Origin: an uncultured Spirochaetia bacterium
Lineage (GTDB): Bacteria; Spirochaetota; CALGPD01
Reading direction: 5' to 3'
NCBI GenBank assembly: GCA_937960625.1
Contig: CALGPD010000463.1
Span: forward strand, 1-23,033
DNA: 23,033 bases
How positions within the stretch are numbered: position 1 is the stretch's first letter; every line of letters begins with the position of its first letter. The notes beneath the pieces were generated by a model. That model was not told the DNA's origin and did no database searches. It saw only the letters and a list, made by a program, of their open reading frames with translations. Of the stretch, positions 16,594 to 23,033 are shown in pieces. A program made the position numbers and the translations under genes.

Positions 16594-17217
16594 TTATTGA
16601 CCTGGGTTTATGTTTGAGATTTTTTTTTTAACTTCGTTTAAAACTCTAATAGAAGCAGGATATTTAGAATTTAGCTGTATACTTCTGGTTAATTGTGCAA
16701 GCGCACCCTTAAGCTTACCTCTTTTGTATAAAACTCTTCCGTAATTATACCTATAAAGATAACTGTTTGGAGCAAGAGTATTTGCCATCCTTATTGCAAC
16801 TTCTGCTAAAAGATATTTTCCCGTATAATAGTAAGCCATACCCATAAGATTATAGAATTCATGCTTATCACCAAAACGCACATTGGCATATTGTGCCATA
16901 CGTATTACTCTTTTATACATCTTTAATTGATAAAAAGATAAAGTTAAATCATGTGTTAATCTATAATCAGTTCCATATTTGAGAAATTCTATTCCCCATT
17001 TTATTGCTGATTTTAACTGCCGTTTTCTATAATAAATACTAAACAATGCATAATAAACTCTCTTGTCTTTTGTTCCTGAATTGGCATGCGGTAATAACTC
17101 TGCAATTGCCTTTTCAAAGGAATTTTTATTAAACAAATCAAGGCCTTTTGAAATATCCGCAAAAAGGCCAACTGAAAATATCAGTAATAGCGTTGTTATG
17201 ATTGATATTTTCCTCAC
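16594..17217 (-). CDS. Secreted TPR-repeat protein (207 aa)
   Basis: The protein starts with GTG, preceded by ACAGGAGA. A signal peptide (ISIITTLLLIFSVGLFA) is followed by tetratricopeptide-type repeats across most of the mature part. Examples are GLDLFNKNSFEKAIAELLPH, FYNLMGMAYYYTGKYLLAEV and YRYNYGRVLYKRGKLKGALA, each with the expected Gly/Ala/Tyr spacing. Such repeats bind proteins, so a periplasmic scaffold is inferred. It follows a larger TPR gene by 24 bases and precedes mtaB by seven. The family beyond TPR is unknown. Confidence 0.75.
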   Translation of the reverse strand: MRKISIITTLLLIFSVGLFADISKGLDLFNKNSFEKAIAELLPHANSGTKDKRVYYALFSIYYRKRQLKSAIKWGIEFLKYGTDYRLTHDLTLSFYQLKMYKRVIRMAQYANVRFGDKHEFYNLMGMAYYYTGKYLLAEVAIRMANTLAPNSYLYRYNYGRVLYKRGKLKGALAQLTRSIQLNSKYPASIRVLNEVKKKISNINPGQ

Positions 17218-17241
17218 AGTTTTCTCCTGTTATGAAATAAA

Positions 17242-18837
17242 TTAATTCTTATTCTCTTTTATAAGCAATTTTGATACTCTTTCTTTATAAACAGTATCGG
17301 GAAAATCTGAAATAAGTTTATAAAGAACTTTTTCTCCCTGCTTAATTAAACCCATTTTTTTTAATAATATCATTCCTCTGAAAAAAAGCGCTTTCTCACC
17401 GTAAAAATTCTTATAATTTTGCGCTTGTTTCAACAGATGCAAACTTTTGTTATAATCCTGTTTATAAAAATAGCTTTGCGCTAATTTAATTAGCAAATAA
17501 GGATATAACTCCCCTGTATTACGGTAATTACCGATATTTTCATAAAGCTTACCGTCTTTATTTGTAAGATAATGTTTCATAAACGAAATGTAAAGTTTTT
17601 TAGCATTTTTATTTTTTCCAATAATATTCAAATTGGCAATAAATTTAAACCCTTTACTAATATCTCTGGAAGCAAAATCAGCCTGAACCCATGAAGCTAA
17701 CATTTTAAGAGCAATGTTATCTTTTTTCTTGAAAAAATTAATATGGGCAAGGAAATAATATTTTGAATTAATATTTGTACTGTTAAAATTCTTTTCTGCA
17801 AGCATAATTCTTGATTGAAGTAATTCAGCAAGGCCCAGATAAAAAAACCTTTTATTTCCCTCAGGCAGAAGCCTCGCAAACGCCGCTGCTTTTACGGGCA
17901 TCTTTAACTTAATATATAAATCACACAACGTATTAATTATTTTGATTTTAGTGTTTTGCCCCGCATACTTGATTGCATCCTTTAACAATGCGATAGCTTT
18001 AAAACAACTATTCATGCGGATATAATAATCTGCAAGAATAATTTTATAATTAGGCTTGTATGGATATAACTTAATAATTTTTTTTGCAATTGAAATAATG
18101 CTTGAATTATCAGGCAAGAAAAACATTTTACCGAATATCCTGTCTAACTGCCATATTTTTAACACGTTATTATTAACGAGTTTATAAACCAAGTCAAAAT
18201 ATAATTTATATTTTTTTAGATTTAAATAAATTTCAATTAAAATATTACTTAATGCTATCTTACCCCTTCTTTTTAGCTTAGGATATTGTAGTATTTCTTT
18301 AATATGAATTTCTGATTTTTGAGGATTGGCTGCTGCCATTTTAGATGTATCGGATATGAAATAATAATTTATTCTATTTCTTATTTTTATCATCCTTTTC
18401 AACAGAATAAAGAAATCATTAACTTTATTTTCACTGAGATAAACCCTTAAAAGTTTCCTTCCCACATAGCTGTTTTTAGGGTTTGCTTTTATAACTTTAA
18501 CATATAACTTTTCCAACTCTTCATATAAACTATACTTAAAAAATATCCTTTCCAATACAGCATATTCATACCGGATTTTAAGTACTCCGCGGTACCAATA
18601 TTTTTTCGCAATTTTTCTTTGATTTAATTTAACGAAAGTTATACCTGCAAAAAGATAAGTATTTCTTTCAGGATATTGTTTTAATAACTTTTTTAATTCA
18701 TTTAATGCAAGCTTTTTTCTACCATTTTTTAAATGGAAATTTATTTTTTGCATATAAGAATAACGGGATTCAGCAAAAGTAATATTTACAACAAAAAACA
18801 ATAATATTAGAAAAGTACTTTTTTTAAATAATAGCAT
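17242..18837 (-). CDS. Secreted TPR-like repeat protein (531 aa)
   Basis: A signal peptide (TFLILLFFVVNITFA) leads a 531-residue, Lys/Tyr/Ile-rich, wholly helical protein. Degenerate TPR-like repeats run its full length (INFHLKNGRKKLALNELKKL near the start; IKLAQSYFYKQDYNKSLHLL and FFRGMILLKKMGLIKQGEKV near the end). The last repeats resemble those of periplasmic assembly proteins such as YbgF or BamD. No enzymatic motif is seen. The ATG has no strong Shine-Dalgarno. It heads an apparent operon with the smaller TPR gene and mtaB, and is separated from acpP upstream by a strong terminator. Confidence 0.72.
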   Translation of the reverse strand: MLLFKKSTFLILLFFVVNITFAESRYSYMQKINFHLKNGRKKLALNELKKLLKQYPERNTYLFAGITFVKLNQRKIAKKYWYRGVLKIRYEYAVLERIFFKYSLYEELEKLYVKVIKANPKNSYVGRKLLRVYLSENKVNDFFILLKRMIKIRNRINYYFISDTSKMAAANPQKSEIHIKEILQYPKLKRRGKIALSNILIEIYLNLKKYKLYFDLVYKLVNNNVLKIWQLDRIFGKMFFLPDNSSIISIAKKIIKLYPYKPNYKIILADYYIRMNSCFKAIALLKDAIKYAGQNTKIKIINTLCDLYIKLKMPVKAAAFARLLPEGNKRFFYLGLAELLQSRIMLAEKNFNSTNINSKYYFLAHINFFKKKDNIALKMLASWVQADFASRDISKGFKFIANLNIIGKNKNAKKLYISFMKHYLTNKDGKLYENIGNYRNTGELYPYLLIKLAQSYFYKQDYNKSLHLLKQAQNYKNFYGEKALFFRGMILLKKMGLIKQGEKVLYKLISDFPDTVYKERVSKLLIKENKN

Positions 18838-18910
18838 AATGGTTATAACACCAATGAAAAGAATTTAATAAAAACAAAAATAAAAGTGCAGTTATTAAGC
18901 TGTAAGTATA

Positions 18911-18941
18911 AAACAAAAACCCCGCCTTATTTAAGGCAGGG
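18911..18941 (-). terminator. Rho-independent terminator of acpP
   Basis: Read on the minus strand, a stem CCCTGCCTT / AAGGCGGGG (one G-U pair, four-base AT loop) is followed at once by TTTTTGTTTT. It lies 23 bases after the acpP stop. This is a textbook intrinsic terminator. Confidence 0.88.
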
Positions 18942-18964
18942 TAATTAATAGATAATAACGCAAA

Positions 18965-19201
18965 TTATCCCACGTTTTCTTCGATGTAATTTACTGCATC
19001 TTGAACAGTTTTAATTTTTTCTGCTTCTTCGTCAGGTATTTCGATACCGAATTCTTCTTCGAAAGCCATAACTAGTTCTACAGTGTCAAGCGAATCAGCT
19101 CCTAAGTCGTCGATAAATGATTTTTCCGAAGTAACGTCTCCCTCATCTACCCCAAGCTGGTCAACTATAATTTCTTTTACTTTATCGAAAGTTGAAGACA
19201 T
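18965..19201 (-). CDS. acpP: Acyl carrier protein
   Basis: ACP is the cytoplasmic carrier of growing acyl chains in fatty-acid synthesis, modified with 4'-phosphopantetheine. The 78-residue, highly acidic product carries the DDLGADSLDTVELVM motif with the modified serine at S37, and ends typically with DAVNYIEENV. AGGAGGA precedes the ATG. It has its own promoters and terminator and no fab genes beside it. The sequence is unambiguous. Confidence 0.97.
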   Translation of the reverse strand: MSSTFDKVKEIIVDQLGVDEGDVTSEKSFIDDLGADSLDTVELVMAFEEEFGIEIPDEEAEKIKTVQDAVNYIEENVG

Positions 19202-19218
19202 AAAATCCTCCTAGAGTT

Positions 19219-19246
19219 ATTATACACCAAATGGCTTTTTGTTCAA
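19219..19246 (-). promoter_or_regulatory. Proximal promoter of acpP
   Basis: On the minus strand, TTGAAC (19246-19241) is followed after 16 bases by TATAAT (19224-19219). The predicted start lies near 19212, leaving a leader of only about 11 bases with the Shine-Dalgarno almost at the 5' end. Confidence 0.55.
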
Positions 19247-19249
19247 CCA

Positions 19250-19278
19250 AATTTACGTTGTTTTATGCTTTATGTCAA
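19250..19278 (-). promoter_or_regulatory. Distal promoter of acpP
   Basis: On the minus strand, a perfect TTGACA (19278-19273) is followed after 17 bases by TAAATT (19255-19250). The weak -10 box makes it a second, less certain start. It would give a more ordinary leader length. Confidence 0.4.
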
Positions 19279-19289
19279 ATAAAAAAAAT

Positions 19290-19826
19290 TTACTTGGAAA
19301 AAAATTTTTTACTAAGGCGCACATTCTCAAAAAACCGCTTATTTAGCTCTTTTGGAAAACCTTTTTTAAGCGCGCTATAGAAAGAACCGCTGACTTTTTC
19401 AATTTGAGGCGCGATTTGTGATTTGCTTATTGCTTTTCCGACGCCGGCAAAAGGAACGAGCCTTAATCCCAATAAAAGAAGTGCACAAATTAATATTGCC
19501 TTTACTCCGCCGATAGCCGCTCCGGCAATAGAATCAAGCCAGCCTAAATGAATCATTTGAAGAAAGTTTTTTATACTTATTCCAACACGGCGTATTAAAA
19601 TATTTATTATAATAAATGTCCCTGCAAAGCATACAATAACAGCGAGTTTCTCGTTATTCATGTATTTATTAATATATCCGCTAATATGAGGGTTAAGTTT
19701 AATTGAAAGGGCAAAAGACACTAATAAGGCAAGGATCCCAAATACTTCCCCGGTAAAACCTTTTTTATAACTTTTAAACACAAAAACCGCAAAAATAACG
19801 AGAATTATAATGTCAATATAATTCAT
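19290..19826 (-). CDS. CvpA family inner-membrane protein
   Basis: A 178-residue integral membrane protein of the CvpA (colicin V production) family, whose precise role is not settled. It opens with MNYIDIIILVIFAVFVFKSY and KKGFTGEVFGILALLVSFAL, the usual family start. Two further hydrophobic segments follow (LAVIVCFAGTFIIINILI and AGAAIGGVKAILICALLLLG), then a soluble basic tail. The frame extends 11 codons upstream, but family proteins begin at the MNYID methionine, so that start is used. It is on the same strand as, and between, the sirtuin and acpP. Confidence 0.82.
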   Translation of the reverse strand: MNYIDIIILVIFAVFVFKSYKKGFTGEVFGILALLVSFALSIKLNPHISGYINKYMNNEKLAVIVCFAGTFIIINILIRRVGISIKNFLQMIHLGWLDSIAGAAIGGVKAILICALLLLGLRLVPFAGVGKAISKSQIAPQIEKVSGSFYSALKKGFPKELNKRFFENVRLSKKFFSK

Positions 19827-19865
19827 GCTCAATTTTAGAATCCTTTCCATAGCGAACAAAATTTT

Positions 19866-19883
19866 AAGGATATCCGTATCCTT
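19866..19883. repeat. Small inverted repeat upstream of cvpA
   Basis: AAGGATA and TATCCTT are perfect inverted copies separated by four bases, 40 bases upstream of the cvpA start. It could be a weak sirtuin terminator (followed by AAAATTTTGTT on the minus strand) or an operator. The evidence is symmetry only. Confidence 0.35.
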
Positions 19884-19937
19884 ATAATACTATTTTCGGC
19901 GGAAAAGTTACTTAAGCATTAAAATTATTAAATCTAT

Positions 19938-20690
19938 TTAACAAAGCTTTCTAACTTCATTTACAATTTCAGGTAAAACTTCACTGGTATTGCCCTGTAA
20001 AAATATATCAGTAATTTTACGGGTAAGGCCTGTTCTTTCTATATTTATTTCAACTATCACTGCGCCTGCATCTTTGGCTATTACTGGCAGCATTGAAGCG
20101 GGAACAACCTGGGCTGAAGTACCTGCAAGTATATATACACCGGATTTTGCTGCATAGTCCTGAGCATCGTGTAAAACATCCATTGGAAGCATTTCCCCAA
20201 ACATAACCACACTGGGTTTTAATATATAGCCGCAATCGCAATACGGAATGCCGTTTTCTATTTTCATATCATCATCGCGGAAATATTCATTTAAACATTT
20301 AAGACAAACCAGTTTTTCATTGTTGCCGTGAAGATGCAATACGTTTCCAGAACCTGCACGAGTGTGTAAATCATCAATGTTTTGCGTTGCTATTGATTTT
20401 ACTATACCCATGTTTTCAAGCTCAGCAAGAGCAATGTGTCCGGAATTTGGTTCTGCTCCCCCAAAATCGCTTTCCAGTGCGTGGAAAAATCCCCATAATT
20501 TTACAGGATTTTTTTTAAAATTTTTCACATGAGCATATTCATTAGGATCATAAATATCCCAGATACCACCCTTGCTCCGAAAATCGGGAATACCGCTGTC
20601 AACAGATATTCCTGCTCCGGTTAATACATTCGCGTTACCTTTATTATATAAAACTTCAGCTGTTTGTTTTATTTTTGAAATCAAATCCAT
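19938..20690 (-). CDS. Sir2-family NAD-dependent protein deacylase
   Basis: A sirtuin of 250 residues that would remove acyl groups from lysines at the expense of NAD. In order it shows the NAD-binding GAGIS (25-29), IPDFRSKGGIWD, TQNIDDLH (102-109), the catalytic histidine H121 in LHLHGN, and a zinc ribbon C129-x2-C132...C151-x-C153. FGEMLP and GTSAQVVPAS follow. All key residues are present. The second zinc pair is CxC rather than the more common CxxC. No acetyl-CoA synthetase or acetyltransferase lies beside it. It is divergent from the SemiSWEET gene. Confidence 0.9.
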   Translation of the reverse strand: MDLISKIKQTAEVLYNKGNANVLTGAGISVDSGIPDFRSKGGIWDIYDPNEYAHVKNFKKNPVKLWGFFHALESDFGGAEPNSGHIALAELENMGIVKSIATQNIDDLHTRAGSGNVLHLHGNNEKLVCLKCLNEYFRDDDMKIENGIPYCDCGYILKPSVVMFGEMLPMDVLHDAQDYAAKSGVYILAGTSAQVVPASMLPVIAKDAGAVIVEINIERTGLTRKITDIFLQGNTSEVLPEIVNEVRKLC

Positions 20691-20710
20691 GCAAATAACC
20701 TTAAAACCAT

Positions 20711-20739
20711 TTGATAATAATTTACTTTAAACTTATTAT
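20711..20739 (+). promoter_or_regulatory. Predicted promoter of the SemiSWEET-HAD pair
   Basis: TTGATA (20711-20716) is followed after 17 bases by TATTAT (20734-20739), about 36 bases before the start. The minus strand of the same stretch carries TATAAT, so the divergent sirtuin may start here too, though without a clear -35 box. Confidence 0.5.
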
Positions 20740-20775
20740 ATACGAAATCATTTTTTTAATTTTTTAGGAGTATTA

Positions 20776-21051
20776 ATGAAACTTTGTGATTTTTCTTTTG
20801 TTGGGTGGATTGCAGCATCTTGTACATCCTTTGGGTTCCTGCCTCAAATTGCAAAAGGGCTAAAAACTAAAAAACTTGAAGACGTTTCATGGGGGATGCT
20901 CTGGGTTACTTTTACAGGGGTAACGTGTTGGTTGTTGTACGGTATAGTCAAAAGTGATATTATTTTAATAATCGCTAATGTTTTTACCGACTCAACTCTG
21001 GTAACTCTAATATTAATGAAAAAAATCTTCAAAAGGAAGAATAATGCATGA
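20776..21051 (+). CDS. SemiSWEET sugar transporter
   Basis: A 91-residue, three-helix half-transporter of the MtN3/SWEET family that works as a dimer in the inner membrane, moving sugars down their gradient. Helix 1 holds the PQ motif (SFGFLPQIAKGLKTKKLEDV) followed by SWGMLWV. Helix 2 is VTFTGVTCWLLYGIV and helix 3 is IILIIANVFTDSTLVTLILM, with the conserved Asn of the pore. Length and order are exactly those of bacterial SemiSWEETs. An AGGAG Shine-Dalgarno precedes the ATG. The stop overlaps the start of the HAD gene by eight bases, so the two are coupled. Confidence 0.9.
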   Translation: MKLCDFSFVGWIAASCTSFGFLPQIAKGLKTKKLEDVSWGMLWVTFTGVTCWLLYGIVKSDIILIIANVFTDSTLVTLILMKKIFKRKNNA

Positions 21052-21646
21052 CATCAAACTCGTTATCTTTGACTTGGGCAATGTTTTAATTAATCACGAC
21101 GCGGAAATCTTTTTAAAAGATTTTATGCAAGTTTCAGGGAAAGACAGGCAAAGCGTTGTTGACATATTTAAAAACGCATATTCGGGAAAGTTTGATACGG
21201 GACAAAGTTCAGCACGGGATTTTTATAATAACATTATAAAGGGATTGGAAGTTAAGTTAAGTTTTCAGGATTTTAAAAATATATATTGCAATATTTTCAA
21301 GGAACACTCTGATTTTAAACCTTTTGTTTATCAAATAATGGAAAATTTCAACACTTCAATTTTATCCAACATTGACGAACTACATCATAATTATATAATC
21401 AACAATTGGCCATGGGTATTGGATATTAAAGACTGGTTTGTTTCATACAAAATGGGTATGGTTAAACCCGATATTAATATATACAACGAGGTATTAAACA
21501 AAATGGGATTTAAAGCCCAAGAAACAGTTTTTATCGATGACAGGGAAGACAATATTCAAGGCGCTAAGAAAGCCGGTTTAAATGCCGTACACTTTTCAGA
21601 TACCGAAAACGCGGTCAACGAGCTAAACAAATTAGGGCTTTTATAA
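21044..21646 (+). CDS. HAD-superfamily phosphatase (subfamily IA, YihX-like)
   Basis: A 200-residue soluble hydrolase. Motif I is IFDLGNVL with nucleophile D10. As in E. coli YihX (a glucose-1-phosphatase), the second aspartate of the usual DxD is replaced by Gly. Motif II is ILSNID, motif III the lysine in GMVKPD, and motif IV FIDDREDNIQGAKKAG. A helical cap lies between motifs I and II. It starts inside the SemiSWEET stop, so a sugar-phosphate substrate is inferred. The exact substrate cannot be read from sequence. Confidence 0.85.
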   Translation: MHDIKLVIFDLGNVLINHDAEIFLKDFMQVSGKDRQSVVDIFKNAYSGKFDTGQSSARDFYNNIIKGLEVKLSFQDFKNIYCNIFKEHSDFKPFVYQIMENFNTSILSNIDELHHNYIINNWPWVLDIKDWFVSYKMGMVKPDINIYNEVLNKMGFKAQETVFIDDREDNIQGAKKAGLNAVHFSDTENAVNELNKLGLL

Positions 21647-21762
21647 AACTAAATTTTAGCTCAAAATTATTTTTTTTACATTGTCCGGCAAATAGTTTTA
21701 CGCATTTTTATTATCTTTGATTACATGATTTTAAACACACATGAAAGAGTACGGAGAAAAAC

Positions 21763-23033
21763 ATGAGTTATAATTCTAAATTCCGGTGTATTAACGGCTG
21801 TGAAGAACACGATTTACATGAAATAGTTTACCGCTGCAGCAAATGCGGCAGCCTGCTTGAAGTTGTTCACGACATGGATGAACTTAAAAAGAAAAGCGCT
21901 TCAGAATGGAAAGAAATTTTTTATAAACGTTCACGTACAACGGAAATACCTTATGGCTCAGGTGTTTGGGGTAAAAAGGAATGGGTATTGCCAAATATTG
22001 ATAACGAAAACGTTGTTTCTCTATTTGAAGGCCATTCTAACCTCATGTGGGTTAAACGCCTCGGACAAGACATAGGCGTACCCGATTTATGGGTTAAACA
22101 ATGCGGTATCACACATACCGGTTCATTCAAAGACCTTGGAATGACCGTACTCGTTTCCATGGTTAACCAGATGATAAATAAAGGCCAGAACGTAAAAGCC
22201 GTTGCTTGTGCCTCAACCGGAGACACATCAGCCGCGTTGTCCGCGTACTGCGCTTATGCTGGAATACCGTCCATAGTGTTCCTACCGCGGGGAAAAATAT
22301 CCATAGCCCAGCTTGTTCAGCCAATATCAAACGGAGCTATTGTTTGCGCTCTTGATACTGATTTTGACGGGTGCATGGAAATCGTTCAGCAGGTTACAAA
22401 AGACGAAACAATTTACCTTGCAAACTCAATGAACTCTTTAAGAATAGAAGGGCAAAAAACAGTGGGCATTGAAATCTGTGAGCAGTTTAACTGGAATGTA
22501 CCTGACCATATAATAATCCCTGGCGGGAATCTAGGCAACATATCAGCATTAGGAAACGGATTACTCATGGCAAAGGAACTCGGTTTAATTGACAAACTCC
22601 CTAACATTGTTTTAGCGCAGGCACAAAACGCTAACCCGTTGTACAAAGCGTATAAAGCCGGTTATGATAATTTTGAAGCGGTTCAGGCAAAGAAAACTCT
22701 TGCATCCGCAATTCAAATCGGCAACCCTGTATCAGTTAACAAAGCCATACGCACTCTTAAAAAATTCGGCGGCATGGTTGAGCAGGCAAGCGAAGACGAG
22801 CTTGCCAACGCTGCGGCAAGAGGAGATTTGGCAGGTATGTTTAACTGTCCTCATACCGGTGTAGCTTTAGCTGTCCTGTTTAAACTCGTTGATAATGGCA
22901 CTATAAAATCAAAAGACCGCGTTGTTGTTATTTCAACCGCGCACGGGCTAAAGTTCGCGAACCAGAAAGTTGAGTACCATAAAAAAACGCTTGAAAACGT
23001 AACGAGTAAATACGCGAACGAACCTTTGGAATT
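21763..23033 (+). CDS. thrC: Threonine synthase, 3' end cut by the window
   Basis: A PLP enzyme turning O-phospho-L-homoserine into threonine. The frame from the ATG at 21763 (ACGGAG seven bases upstream) stays open to the window end, giving 423 residues. An N-terminal zinc ribbon has C9, C13, C25 and C28. The PLP lysine is K123 in HTGSFKDLGM, and ACASTGDTSAALSAYCAYAG and IIIPGGNLGNISA bind the cofactor phosphate. PHTGVALAVLFKL lies near the end. The zinc-ribbon N-terminus and SFKDLGM favour threonine synthase over threonine dehydratase or cysteine synthase. It lies 116 bases after the HAD gene, probably with its own promoter. Confidence 0.92.
   Translation, partial: MSYNSKFRCINGCEEHDLHEIVYRCSKCGSLLEVVHDMDELKKKSASEWKEIFYKRSRTTEIPYGSGVWGKKEWVLPNIDNENVVSLFEGHSNLMWVKRLGQDIGVPDLWVKQCGITHTGSFKDLGMTVLVSMVNQMINKGQNVKAVACASTGDTSAALSAYCAYAGIPSIVFLPRGKISIAQLVQPISNGAIVCALDTDFDGCMEIVQQVTKDETIYLANSMNSLRIEGQKTVGIEICEQFNWNVPDHIIIPGGNLGNISALGNGLLMAKELGLIDKLPNIVLAQAQNANPLYKAYKAGYDNFEAVQAKKTLASAIQIGNPVSVNKAIRTLKKFGGMVEQASEDELANAAARGDLAGMFNCPHTGVALAVLFKLVDNGTIKSKDRVVVISTAHGLKFANQKVEYHKKTLENVTSKYANEPLE

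Noticed and set aside
21857..22864. Several open frames on both strands (for example 21951-22226 and 22413-22646 minus, 22664-22864 plus)
   Set aside because: They are shadows of thrC, whose frame is open from 21763 to the window end with full family motifs.
1..23033. CRISPR arrays, insertion sequences, rRNA, tRNA, riboswitches
   Set aside because: No regularly spaced repeats, transposase motifs, cloverleaf-like segments or conserved riboswitch cores were seen by eye; faint structured RNAs could still be missed without a covariance search.

Overview
The window is AT-rich (roughly one third G+C by eye) and gene-dense. It reads like the chromosome of a diderm bacterium, probably an uncultured or poorly characterised lineage. 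The diderm reading rests on beta-barrel-like secreted proteins, a CsgG-like secreted protein, a lipoprotein with a relaxed lipobox and many short signal peptides. Housekeeping genes (pyrK, pdxA, mtaB, acpP, cvpA, a sirtuin, thrC) sit among exported proteins of unknown role. There are no mobile elements, CRISPR arrays, rRNA or tRNA genes that I can see. The phylum cannot be fixed from sequence inspection; the look is compatible with Spirochaetota or a neighbouring candidate phylum, which is inference only.

Layout. 1-654 (+): 3' part of a DUF362 protein. 668-2862 (-): a tandem pair of paralogous secreted beta-barrel-type genes. Both are broken by a one-base deficit in an A-run, and the upstream copy has also lost its signal-peptide core. 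2983-6612 (+): pyrK and pdxA, two bases apart, then a secreted protein fusing a CsgG-like domain to a von Willebrand A (VWA) domain. 6613-7150: about 540 bases without a secure gene, holding only very short coding-like frames. 7151-9151 (-): a GGDEF diguanylate cyclase and, upstream of it, a secreted HEAT-repeat protein. 9402-10472 (+): a Gfo/Idh/MocA oxidoreductase behind a good sigma-70-type promoter. 10639-15210 (-): a run of exported or membrane proteins. In transcription order these are two secreted unknowns, a lipoprotein joining a solute-binding domain to a VWA domain, a short membrane coiled-coil protein resembling XpaC, and a second membrane-anchored solute-binding protein. 15327-18837 (-): two secreted TPR proteins and mtaB. 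18965-20690 (-): acpP with its own terminator and promoters, cvpA and a Sir2 deacylase. 20776-21646 (+): a SemiSWEET sugar transporter overlapping a HAD phosphatase. 21763-end (+): thrC, cut by the window edge.

The best candidate for an under-described system is the cassette at 10639-13937: binding-protein/VWA lipoprotein, XpaC-like protein, binding protein. The two binding domains are recognisably paralogous but anchored in different ways, and TelA, the usual partner of XpaC, is absent from the window. Next in interest are the doubly frameshifted barrel pair, which could be pseudogenes, phase-variable genes or assembly errors, and the CsgG-VWA fusion.
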